A stretch of 64,000 nt of DNA from Cydia pomonella (taxonomy: Eukaryota > Arthropoda > Insecta > Lepidoptera > Tortricidae): positions 4,465,692-4,529,691 of the forward strand of contig NC_084717.1 in the NCBI RefSeq assembly GCF_033807575.1, given 5' to 3'. The notes under the pieces were generated by a model. The model did no database searches. It saw only the letters and a list, made by a program, of their open reading frames with translations, and was not told the origin of the DNA. The position numbers were made by a program, and so were the translations under genes. Shown piece by piece: positions 46,201 through 52,409 of this stretch. Positions within the stretch are counted from its first letter, which is position 1. Every line of letters starts with the position of its first letter.

Positions 46201-46514
46201 ACACTATAGAATTCACATGGACCAAGTCTAGGCAAATGAAAGTCTTTTGCCATCGATCCAATAAGAAATGAATAAATAACTAAGTAAAAAAATATATAAG
46301 GAAAACAAACCTTTTTAAATTGAGGCAAACATTCGGGTGCATGCACAAATTACACCCTCCAACAATGGCGGCATCGCACTCTCCAGTACTGATACTTCTG
46401 TAAGCATGTTCGAGGCACGCCATAGAGCTCGCGCAGGCCAGGTCCAGAGCGAACGAGGGGCCTTTTCCGTCGATCCAGTAGGAGATGCGGTTGGCGTACA
46501 TGGCCTTGTTGCAT
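18984..46514 (-). CDS. FASN: fatty acid synthase-like multidomain protein, 5' incomplete (37 exons)
   Basis: Exons in coding order: 46514-46311, 44724-44608, 44282-44116, 43192-43056, 42237-42034, 41437-41251, 40378-40216, 37396-37227, 36768-36617, 36285-36102, 35748-35600, 35191-35010, 34695-34576, 34146-34034, 33832-33642, 33250-33087, 33004-32747, 32659-32542, 32409-32146, 31973-31679, 31088-30943, 30637-30491, 29754-29660, 29375-29225, 28686-28515, 27818-27709, 26445-26281, 25860-25673, 25163-25008, 24423-24178, 24015-23880, 23588-23426, 23026-22876, 22348-22201, 21702-21526, 20150-20048, 19555-18984. All introns have GT..AG borders and every phase agrees, giving 2187 residues and TAA. 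The family makes palmitate from acetyl- and malonyl-CoA with NADPH in the cytosol. The domain order is standard: KS, AT, DH, structural core, ER, KR, ACP, TE. Several active sites are lost (see domain entries), so this is probably a divergent paralog. The symbol names the family only. The first 120-130 residues lie upstream and were not found. Confidence 0.93.
20540..21265. mobile_element. inverted-repeat DNA element (AGGGTTCCGTA family), copy 2
   Basis: It starts AGGGTTCCGTA at 20542 and ends TACGGAACCCT at 21214-21224, with an outer tail to TTGGCCGGTT at about 21261. It lies in the intron between FAS exons 35 and 36 and holds a GTCT microsatellite. It is the same family as 9333-10095. Confidence 0.75.
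20596..20637 (+). repeat. (GTCT)n microsatellite
   Basis: About ten uninterrupted copies of GTCT lie inside the AGGGTTCCGTA element. This produces the TDRQTDRQ-type peptides of meaningless antisense frames. Confidence 0.95.
21327..21490 (+). mobile_element. diverged SINE family A copy
   Basis: The blocks CACCAATGAGATTTTGGGAA, GTTTCTGGTGAAGGAAAACA and CCAGACAAATTCCAATAAG follow the order of family A, but the A box is lost and the 3' third is missing. It lies in the intron after FAS exon 35. Confidence 0.65.
22201..23588 (-). CDS. FAS-like: acyl carrier region lacking the phosphopantetheine serine (exons 32-34)
   Basis: Exons 23588-23426, 23026-22876 and 22348-22201 encode residues 1751-1904: a linker, an ACP-like fold and the linker to TE. 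ACP carries the growing chain on a 4'-phosphopantetheine attached to the serine of LGxDSL. The matching stretch here is NNLSLSNNNLEEIR, so the Asp-Ser-Leu is Ser-Asn-Asn (Asn 1825). Helix I (FLQKIEKVLGVRRIEDID) and helix III positions (NESYDLFIAVDNLRKMTIS) fit the ACP fold. Without the serine the domain cannot be loaded in the normal way. The alignment was made by eye. Confidence 0.83.
23880..25163 (-). CDS. FAS-like: ketoreductase domain, degenerate (exons 29-31)
   Basis: Exons 25163-25008, 24423-24178 and 24015-23880 encode residues 1571-1750. KR reduces 3-ketoacyl-ACP with NADPH. The Rossmann loop GGLGGFG of animal FAS reads CDDDGVG (1584-1590), replacing the glycines with acidic residues. 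The following strand lacks the TSRSG arginine (HFKTS instead). The catalytic FSSVS..NYG segment is reduced to LIRSSESVTDEFTSS, without the tyrosine. The surrounding blocks (ELADYIVKRGASKLAI, EAAKLGPIEGLF, GLPALALHV) still identify the domain. It is almost certainly not a reductase. The intron at 24424-25007 holds an RTE fragment. Confidence 0.87.
24554..24811 (-). pseudogene. RTE-type LINE ORF C-terminal fragment
   Basis: The minus-strand frame contains PRRRWRDDLDAF, NWWETGQDRDTWKR and REAFAQQW, the usual end of RTE/BovB-like reverse transcriptase ORFs. The upstream reverse transcriptase and endonuclease are absent. It sits in the intron between FAS exons 29 and 30, in the same orientation as the gene. 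Another 3' end (AYAQQW) is at 58955-59034. Confidence 0.8.
25673..30637 (-). CDS. FAS-like: enoyl reductase domain (exons 22-28)
   Basis: Exons 30637-30491, 29754-29660, 29375-29225, 28686-28515, 27818-27709, 26445-26281 and 25860-25673 encode residues 1229-1570. ER reduces the enoyl-ACP double bond with NADPH. Family landmarks are GMDFSG, VMGLVQGGALAS, the dinucleotide loop TSGAGALGQAV (Gly 1376-1381) and GAVRPLSRVVY. The nucleotide loop is intact. Two departures: the segment between ASYRD and GMDFSG is shortened, and the LEIGKFD block of mammalian FAS, whose lysine is a candidate proton donor, reads LDVSDED. Binding of NADPH is plausible; catalysis is uncertain. Confidence 0.85.
25885..25921 (+). 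repeat. tail fragment of SINE family B
   Basis: ATGTGCTATAATATTTATTT matches the tail at 56384-56408. It lies just outside FAS exon 28 in the intron. Confidence 0.4.
25973..26165. mobile_element. MITE with ATACAACG(G/T)GTTACACCAGC ends
   Basis: The left arm ATACAACGTGTTACACCAGC pairs with the right arm ending GCTGGTGTAACCCGTTGTAT. Inner arms TGGGTACAC and GTAGGTCATACTGA also pair. It is a 193 bp hairpin-forming element in the intron between FAS exons 27 and 28. Confidence 0.85.
27556..27697 (+). repeat. (ATATC)28 pentanucleotide microsatellite
   Basis: Twenty-eight perfect ATATC units are followed by a partial unit. The array ends 11 bp from the 3' edge of FAS exon 26 (27709), so on the coding strand it begins about ten bases into the intron after the donor GTACGTAC. 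Confidence 0.97.
28705..28785 (-). mobile_element. tail fragment of SINE family B
   Basis: On the minus strand it reads TTTGGGGCTAGGTCGATCTG and TGTAAGATTGTCCCCAAATA, matching 50123-50160. A short (TATTG)n stretch at about 28816-28834 lies nearby, in the intron between FAS exons 24 and 25. Confidence 0.7.
30943..32409 (-). CDS. FAS-like: pseudo-methyltransferase and structural KR region (exons 19-21)
   Basis: Exons 32409-32146, 31973-31679 and 31088-30943 encode residues 994-1228. This part of animal FAS is non-catalytic and supports the reducing half. No methyltransferase S-adenosylmethionine motif is visible, as usual for FAS. The assignment rests on position between DH and ER and on frame continuity more than on motifs. 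A family A SINE (31234-31571) lies in the intron between exons 20 and 21. Confidence 0.75.
31234..31571 (+). mobile_element. tRNA-derived SINE, family A, copy 2 (near full length)
   Basis: A box TGGCCTAGCGG, B box GGTTCAAATC, the body GGGAAGGAAAACATCGTGAG, CGGACCCCAGGCTCCCATGA and the tail GGGACAACGCGAGG with (GAA)n are all present. It lies in the FAS intron between exons 20 and 21, opposite to the gene. Confidence 0.88.
32542..34695 (-). CDS. FAS-like: dehydratase domain (exons 13-18)
   Basis: Exons 34695-34576, 34146-34034, 33832-33642, 33250-33087, 33004-32747 and 32659-32542 encode residues 672-993. DH removes water from 3-hydroxyacyl-ACP with a His in the first hot-dog fold and an Asp in the second. 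The His motif HxxxGxxxxP reads HVRNDNYVYP (His 746, Pro 755), so the glycine is Asp. The second motif is FLDALIQ (Asp 897, Gln 901), matching DxxxQ. The catalytic pair is retained; the glycine change may disturb the loop. Confidence 0.87.
34205..34246 (+). repeat. (AT)n microsatellite
   Basis: About 20 AT dinucleotides occur in the intron between FAS exons 13 and 14. Confidence 0.95.
34322..34504. mobile_element. MITE with about 72 bp inverted arms
   Basis: GGGAAATTCCAGGAGACTGT pairs with ACAGTCTCGTGAAATTACCC. The arms continue through AACGTCA, CCAATTCTTTCGTGTGTTCT and TACATTAATTAA, nearly to the centre. The 183 bp element can fold almost fully on itself. It lies in the FAS intron between exons 13 and 14, beside the AT microsatellite. 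Confidence 0.88.
35010..41437 (-). CDS. FAS-like: linker and malonyl/acetyl transferase domain (exons 6-12)
   Basis: Exons 41437-41251 (linker), 40378-40216, 37396-37227, 36768-36617, 36285-36102, 35748-35600 and 35191-35010 encode residues 277-671. The AT loads acyl groups from CoA onto ACP. Visible motifs are YSGMGSQWAGMG, the nucleophile elbow GHSVGE (Ser 452), the arginine in AAYSRG that binds the malonyl carboxylate in the family, VACHNSAESATISGP, and AYHS (His 554). All key residues are kept, so this domain could still be active. The intron between 37396 and 40216 holds a Helitron-like insertion. Confidence 0.9.
38161..38925. mobile_element. nested inverted-repeat element (AACCGACTTCAA ends)
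   Basis: AACCGACTTCAA at 38161-38172 pairs exactly with TTGAAGTCGGTT at 38914-38925. Inside, a unit (ATCGTTGAAGAATTCCATTC, then AGTTCCACTTCATCAAATGT) is repeated once more about 250 bp on (38530-38600 and 38788-38860). A related end (AGTCGGTTAAAA) stands at about 41142 and another at 59277. Confidence 0.65.
38285..38345 (-). repeat. fragment of the GGCGGACTTAATGCC-type retroelement tail
   Basis: CACTGCACCCACCT and CCCTATGGTTGACTGGTA are the reverse complement of blocks at 17975-18020. It lies within the nested element, a third layer of insertion. Confidence 0.55.
42034..46514 (-). CDS. FAS-like: ketoacyl synthase domain (exons 1-5 in the window)
   Basis: Exons 46514-46311, 44724-44608, 44282-44116, 43192-43056 and 42237-42034 cover residues 1-276 of the visible frame. 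KS condenses malonyl-ACP with the growing chain using Cys-His-His. The cysteine is present in DLACASSM (Cys 27) and the second histidine in KSNMGH (His 196, with the Lys). The first histidine motif, EAHGTGT in animal FAS, reads EACGSAIAE across the exon junction at 44116/43192: His is Cys 160 and the GTGT loop is gone. The late NSFGFGG loop is NCFSYTG. Condensation is therefore unlikely, although decarboxylation or binding cannot be excluded. The KS N-terminus is outside the window. Confidence 0.9.
45053..45325 (+). mobile_element. tRNA-derived SINE, family A, copy 3
   Basis: A box TGGCCTAGCGG, then the family A blocks TTTTTCGGAACTTATGTACG, AAGGAAAACATCGTGAGGAA and CCAGGCTCCCATGAGCCG, with a shortened body. 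It lies in the FAS intron between exons 1 and 2 of the window, near the decayed exon copies. Confidence 0.85.
45685..45799 (-). pseudogene. decayed tandem copy 3 of the KS active-site exon
   Basis: The copy begins at SFALE, has lost the bases for DLAC including the catalytic cysteine codon, and lacks a second block (ECDAAIVG). It matches the functional exon closely at AGTATCAGTACTGGAG and ATGCACCCGAATGTTTGCCT. The frame is broken by TGA and TAA. Confidence 0.8.
45888..46046 (-). pseudogene. decayed tandem copy 2 of the KS active-site exon
   Basis: The copy keeps ELDLACASSMVCLHHA, so the cysteine box is still readable, then a TAG and a frameshift. The end AIVGGSNLC..LKLKR is in another frame, and about 12 bp (the HPNV codons) are missing. 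It lacks the NKAMYANR start. A GTTTGTC donor follows at 45887. Confidence 0.85.
46087..46270 (-). pseudogene. decayed tandem copy 1 of the KS active-site exon
   Basis: This copy follows the layout of exon 46514-46311: the same AAAAAG|GTTTGTC end, ISYWIDGK near its start, and the GAGTGCGATGCCGCCATCGT stretch. It has in-frame stops right after SFA and further on, and is shifted in several places. The cysteine region reads GPCEF in place of LACAS. It starts about 40 bp after the functional exon and keeps a GT donor. Confidence 0.85.
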
Positions 46515-47570
46515 CTGAAATGAAGACACAGAGTTCATAAGAATCATGAGCCAGATTGAAAGCAGGAGTAATCGGTCAGAGTAATTTATGAATGAATTCA
46601 TTAACAATGTGTCTATGCAATTTTCTAGGTTTATGATCTAAACTTATTCTAAACTTTACGATTTTAAATACCAGTGAACTCATTTGATGGCTCTTTTTGT
46701 GGTGCTAGAAAAATACAACTGACAACACTGAAGCGCCTTGCATCTCGAATAAAATATGTTAGGGCTGTCAAAACTCTACTACAGTGCTCCTCAATACAAA
46801 GGTTTCAGAAAATAAATAGCGAATTTATAAGCTATAGTCGAAACCCGACAACAACTGATCACTGGCGGAATAATGCAGCGGCTTGGGGCTTAAAAATTCA
46901 TGTCGACACGCATTATGCAGGATGAGTGAGCCGGGAATTCCAATTGCAAAGGCTTATACAAACCACAATAATTGTGGTCTTTAGTTAAATAGAATTGCTA
47001 CCAATCTTGAGGTCACAGAACACCGAATAGCCTCAAATTTTGACTCGCCTGTGCTTGTTTTGGGAATAGCAACGCGAGCTGAATATTTATTCACGGTCGG
47101 TACGCAGCGTTCGTCCGCTTGGATGGCTTTTAAATTAGTTACTCTGTTAGTGTGCATGTTATTGTCAATTATTTGTAATAGAGTTAGTCGTTTGAACGAG
47201 CATTTGGGTATCGAATTGATTTTGGGGTAGATTGTAAACATGAATGGATTTCTGTAATATTCATTTGTACAGTTCGCGCGCGTGTTACTAGGATTTGGGA
47301 GCTAAGGAAGAGAACAGGTCCAACGAGTTTACGCTGTGTGGTGGAGAATTAGGGTACGGTTCTTTGCAAGTCGCACTAGGAATACAGACAGATTCTACGT
47401 TGTTTTGTAGCTGTTTACCAATAAATTAATTTTGTATTAAACTGCAAACGTTACCACAAAGCATATAAATAAATAAAAAGTAGAAAAAAAACACTATTTC
47501 GGGCGCGAATCGAAGCCACGCCTCCCTAAGGCGGATATGAGTTATATGATGAAAATATTCGCTGTCATCG
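46515..47570. other. upstream intron or flank of the FAS-like gene, nothing recognised
   Basis: An 83-codon plus-strand frame (46674-46925) and an 86-codon minus-strand frame (46981-47241) show no family motif. No exon for the KS N-terminus (for example a DPQxRxLLE block) was seen. Confidence 0.4.
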
Positions 47571-47571
47571 A

Positions 47572-47700
47572 GTGGAGTCTTGATAGCTCAGTTGACAGAG
47601 CGATGGGCTAGTGATTCAGAGTTGCGAACTCGAGTTTCACACAAGCCAGTGATTTTTTTCCACTTTTCATTTTTTTCTAAGCTTTGTGTTTACCAAAAAG
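47572..47700 (+). mobile_element. tRNA-like SINE head, degenerate
   Basis: GTCTTGATAGCTCAGTTGAC followed by AGAGCGATGGGCTAG resembles a tRNA D-arm with an A box, but the B box is weak (GAACTCGAGTTTCAC) and no cloverleaf closes. The tail CAGTGATTTTTTTCCACTTT resembles the SINE body known from other Lepidoptera (from memory). Confidence 0.5.
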
Positions 47701-47763
47701 ATATTTGAAGAGGACAGAATAGATGTGTGACTATCATGAATTCTCGGGTTTTAAACCAGTATT

Positions 47764-48800
47764 ATGCTAGTAGATTTCTTGGAATCTATAGCCTGGAAAC
47801 GAATGTTTCAATTTTTGTTACGAATGTTACTTATTTCATTGATGAATTTGTTCAATTTTGCAGCTTGGTGTACACCTAAAAATTCATACTCAGCCTTCTC
47901 AATTCTTCATGGTCATGCTAAGGTAGCCGAGGGTACACCTTTCGAATTCATCAACGCTCTGAATGTATTTTTAAAGGTAGCTCCTCAAAACTCAATTACC
48001 CTTAATTCACTCAAAACAAAATGGTAAAAAGAGAATCTGATTAAATTGGCGAAAGCAAACATTCGTCCCTTTGTGGAGCTTTAATCACAGCTGGTACCTT
48101 TTAATTATTCATTAGCGAGTCATGTCTTGTCAGCCATGTCATTGTTTCAGCAGAGTGAAACGATGAAAACTATGCTGGCTTACCACTAGTTCGCAACAAT
48201 TAAGCTAATTATACACCGTGTTTTTTTCCGTTAATTTCAAGGGTGCATTCCTGAGCACCATTAAGTGACTTTCTCAAAGACACCGGTATTCTAATTAACT
48301 CCATTTCGGAGATAATGATTAATTTATTTTTATCTTATGAGCCTTACGAGCGTATACACTTGCTTTAGGACCTTTTCACATATTGATTAGTGTTTAGTAC
48401 GAGTGTGTACATTTGCTACTAAACGTAACTACTATATCGGACGATCGATGTTTTTTGTCACAGTTTTCAATTGTTTGGTTGAATTAAATGTAATGCCCGT
48501 GTTACAACAACGCTATAAGCAACATTTAATTACTTTTTATAAGAATAAAAAAAATGAATATAAAAAAAAAAAATTATTTTAACTGTGCCATTTAGTTTCT
48601 AAAAAAAATCTAACGGTCGGGCATCGAATTCTGTAAAAATATTTTCAAAAATGTTAATATCCAGAGAGAAAAATGGGGACTCGTTTGTAGGAAAAGGTAG
48701 TTTCCGGGCGGTCGTCCCCTTTCGTCTTATTTCGGAAAAATCATTGGCCAAAATCATCAGGACGGATCACAGGACATCTAGGACGGTACTCTCAGATTTA
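47764..48800. other. non-coding stretch, nothing recognised
   Basis: An 87-codon frame at 47764-48027 has no motif. AT-rich simple sequence occurs at 48541-48580. Confidence 0.4.
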
Positions 48801-48817
48801 AAATAGTTATTTGTTTT

Positions 48818-49215
48818 ACAAGGGGGCAAAGTTGTTGTTTAACCGCTCGTGCTAATATTGATCCCCGAGCAAGCGAAAAATTCCAAAATTGAACCACGAG
48901 CGAAGCGGGTGGTTCGAGAAGTGGAATCTTGAGCGTTGCGAGGGTTTTAAGGCACGAGGGTTAAACAAACTTTGCCTCCGAGTTAAACACAACATTTTTC
49001 ACCACACCAACGCGAGGAAAATACTAACTATGAAATACCAAAAAAATCAAACAAAATCAAATCCAAATGAACATTATTAAAAAATGTAGGTATCATTTAA
49101 AATATAAGGAAACAACTCAAAATTTGCATCTGATTACTTTGCCCCATATGTGGATAAAATGCAACTTTCTCGTTAGTTTTTGAACAATCAAGAGGGCCTT
49201 TACCAGTTGGTGTGG
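48818..49215. repeat. interspersed repeat (ACCACGAGCGAAGC type)
   Basis: The segment combines GTTGTTGTTTAACCGCTCGTGC, ACCACGAGCGAAGCGGGTGG, TTGAGCGTTGCGAGGGTTTT and CCACACCAACGCGAGGAAAA. These are phrases I associate with a widespread lepidopteran repeat. Ends are not defined and the class is unknown. Confidence 0.45.
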
Positions 49216-49549
49216 TGCAAAATATTATACTTATAATTATGTTTCCATTTTTAAATTACACTGTGACCCGATTTTAAAATATAATATTACCAACGCGTTC
49301 CATTAAATTTGTGCCATAATGGTAAAACTTTCCTAACACACTATAAAATGCAACAATTTTCGCAATAATGTTTGCCATTTTGTCTACCTTAACTTTTCAT
49401 TTAATTTATTTATCGTTGTTAATAACAAAAGTTATATTAAACTGTAACGTCACAAGCAAAATTACATCAAAATATAGTATTTTACCAAAAGCCATTTTAG
49501 CCAAGTTAGTCGTTCTTTGAATGAGCTGGAAATATAAAAGTTAATATAA

Positions 49550-49790
49550 CTGACGGACGGAAACCCGAATTAATTGTGATAAAGTACGAACGGCAACACG
49601 AGAACAATGAGGCGTACTAGTCGCCATCAAATACAACGGAACACAGAATAGTTATTTATAGAAAGTTCGGTGGAAAAAAAACGCTTCATGCAGAAATTGA
49701 TTGTGATGAAGAACGGACGACACGAGGTGTAATAGACTTTATGAACCGTACTAGTCGTCATCTAATAAACTTCCTTTTTACAAGCTTTCT
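49550..49790 (+). repeat. degenerate tandem repeat, about 130-140 bp period
   Basis: AATTAATTGTGATAAAGTACGAACGG..GGCGTACTAGTCGCCATC is followed by AATTGATTGTGATGAAGAACGGACG..AACCGTACTAGTCGTCATC. Two units, clearly diverged. Confidence 0.6.
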
Positions 49791-49935
49791 TTTTTAACTT
49801 GCCCTGTAGAGTTATGATGGTCGACTCTTTATCATTTGTCACCATTCCTGTCACGTTCTAACAGATATGTAAGCGCGAAAGTGACAGGCATTGTGACAAA
49901 TGATAAAAATGGAACCATGCTGCCACGGCTGTTAG

Positions 49936-50175
49936 TACATAGTAGGTAGTGACCCTGCCTATGAAGCCGATGGTCTCGAGTTCGAATACTTCGAATCCCG
50001 GTAAGGGCATTTATTTTTGTGATGAACAAAGATATTTGTTCCTGTTGTATATAAGAATGTATTTATCTATATACGTATGTGTATCGTCACCTCGTACCCA
50101 TATTGTAAGCTTTGCTTAGTTTGGGGCTAGGTCGATCTGTGTAAGATTGTCCCAAAATATTTATTTATTATTATT
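49936..50175 (+). mobile_element. tRNA-derived SINE, family B
   Basis: GTAGGTAGTGACCCTGCCTA, TGAAGCCGATGGTCTCGAGT, GTAAGGGCATTTATTTTTGT and the tail GGGGCTAGGTCGATCTGTGT match the family at 56140-56408 and 28705-28785. The tail differs from 56330-56400, so two tail subtypes exist. Confidence 0.75.
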
Positions 50176-50299
50176 ATTTATTTACGTTACCTTACCGAAT
50201 TTGTAATAATTTCAAGCAAAATTAAGCATTTATAAAATAATGACAAATTCATATCCGAAACGCAGTTTTCAACAGGTTGGTACAACCATGAGAAAGTAA

Positions 50300-50443
50300 C
50301 TCTGTCTGTCAGTTTGTTTGTTTACTCTTAACGCTAAAACCAATGAACTGATATAGATTAAATTAGGTATGGAGATCGTTAGAGGCGCAAGGAAGGATAT
50401 AGGATATATTATCATCGCAGGCGAGGACGCGGACAGAAACTAG
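50300..50443 (+). mobile_element. degenerate Helitron 3' end
   Basis: The end GCAGGCGAGGACGCGGACAG followed by AAACTAG|T, with CTGTCTGTCAGTTTGTTTGT and AAAACCAATGAACTGATATA upstream, resembles the lepidopteran non-autonomous Helitron layout and the end at 39946. Confidence 0.5.
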
Positions 50444-51042
50444 TTAAAATATAACAACTAACCGAATAGTCATACAGTAGTAGTGACTCACACTGGATGC
50501 TACTTTAGAATCACGTTAAAGGCAGGATAAAAACAAGAAGAACTGCTTATTTATAGAAACTGACCCATTTTATTTAATGCCTTTAGTTTATATTGAGAAA
50601 ATGTGCACCCAACGAAAATTGCGTTTTCCACGCAAATCAACAAAACCATTTTTATCTCCACCAAAGCTTAAATTACAACCGTACACTGGAAGCCAATTTA
50701 ACATACCGAGCAAGTTCTAATTAGATTCTCACTCGAGCACTAACATGAATGCTAAAACTTCCGCAGTTCGGTTCGCGTAATTATAAAATAGAATCGCGGT
50801 TTTTCGGTACCTCGGTACGCATGCGACTTATAATTGCGGTACTTGCTGTAATTGGAAAGTTTTGAACTTGTTTGATCTTTTCGCATGACAAGAAAAGATT
50901 AATAATTACCTAATTAATAAGAAATATTGTGTATTAGATTTCAGTCATATTTTTATAATATTTCAAAATAAAGTGTTAATCTACGTTATCTACGTATAAA
51001 TACATATCTATATTTCATCCTGTTTTACTTAGACAGTATTTT

Positions 51043-51246
51043 CTAGTCGAACAACCCACCCCGCATCGCTCCCGACGCAAAGGTGCTCATCGCGTTTGCT
51101 GCGTTTCCACGTTGAACTGCGATGGACAACCTTTGCGCCAGAAACAACCCGGGGCGAGGGTCAAGACCCCTCTCCTGCAGGCGGCGCCTCAGTTCCCCAA
51201 GAAAGATTTCGCCTCCGCGCACCAGCACCCAGACGTCTCCATGGTA
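51043..51246 (-). pseudogene. C-terminal coding tail of an unidentified mobile element
   Basis: The frame reads WVLVRGGEIFLGELRRRLQE, LDPRPG and LFLAQRLSIAVQRGNAA, then ends at a TAG. It is strongly GC-rich against AT-rich surroundings. The LAQR..IAVQRGNAA peptide is shared with 15463-15612. I do not recognise the family; a retroelement ORF end is the simplest reading. Confidence 0.55.
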
Positions 51247-52344
51247 TTTGTAAAATAAAATAACTCTTGGTTTGGTTAACCTTGCAAACCTTTTTTACAC
51301 AATAAGAAATACACAGCATAATTCTTTTTACATGTTTTTTCGCCAAACTGCTTGACAGCTTGTTGGCGAACGGTAGCACTCAACATTCTTCCTTAATCTA
51401 CTGCGTAAGGTACTAACAGCAATACACTTACCTAACCAGTCCTTGGGCGTTATCTAATTGCAACAAGGTTCAAAACTTTTTGACATTTAGGATATGAATT
51501 TGCAGTTGGTTCGTGCAACCCTGATTTAAAACGCGACTTTTCCTTCAAGAAAGACAAATGAACAACTCATCCGATACTAACATATGATTATAGGTGCCAT
51601 TTTTTACCCATCACACCGTCATTGACCGTCGGTTTGCAAACGATCCTAATATATAAATCATTCATATTTGCGCACGCAAAGTGGTGGCGGTTCATTTTTT
51701 CACTTCCCTCCATTCTCCCGTAATCCAGTCCGTGGCTCATAAATAAAACACAAAATACGGTCGTAAAACAAAATGAGCGCAAATCGAAACCGGTCCGAAT
51801 CGTCGCAAAGAGTAACTGATGGTAATCTGGCTAGAATTGCCACTGCTTTGCCAAATAGGTCAGGTTCTAAGACTGCTACATTTTAAGCTGACACTAGAAA
51901 GACGTTGCTTTAAGTTATTGGCTACGTGTAATGACGGTCCCTATGGCAGTTCATTTATGTAAGGAGTAGCTGTCATTCAAGTGTTTTTAGATATTTTTAG
52001 GATGTTTAGTAAAATAACTTATTTAGAAATGTAACATTTAAGTATCTAATAAAAATACGGTAAAAACTTTGTTCTTCAATTAATTTATAACTTAAGCCTA
52101 ACCAATACAGACTTGAAGGATCGCTCACAAGGACCATTATCATCATTCAACGCGAGAGATATAAGCATATATAAATGTTTAAGCAAAGAAAATCCAAACA
52201 TAGCCTGGGGGCAAATTCCAACAATATAATGTAAAACTAATCTAATATGGATATGAAATAATTTAAATTTGAGATGGTTCTCCATTAGAGGATCTGCTAA
52301 ATTTCACATTATGTCAATTTTTAACCAAAAACGTCACTTTGACA

Positions 52345-52405
52345 CTGACAGATCAGTATCAGATTAGTATCAAATTAGTATCAGACCAGTATCAGATCAG
52401 ATTGA
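52345..52405 (+). repeat. tandem AGTATCAGA(T/C) repeat
   Basis: Five degenerate units of about 11 bp (CAGTATCAGATT, AGTATCAAATT, AGTATCAGACC, AGTATCAGATC) lie in a row. It is a minor simple repeat. Confidence 0.8.
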
Positions 52406-52409
52406 AACG

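Noticed and set aside
18984..46514. Polyketide synthase instead of FAS
   Set aside because: The domain order with pseudo-methyltransferase, ER, KR, ACP and a C-terminal TE, and the local motifs, match animal FAS; no extra PKS module or methyltransferase motif is seen.
46674..46925. 83-codon plus-strand frame near the FAS exon
   Set aside because: No family resemblance and opposite to the gene; kept only as an unexplained frame.
47572..47655. tRNA gene beginning GTCTTGATAGCTCAG
   Set aside because: The B box is poor and the arms do not pair; more likely a SINE head.
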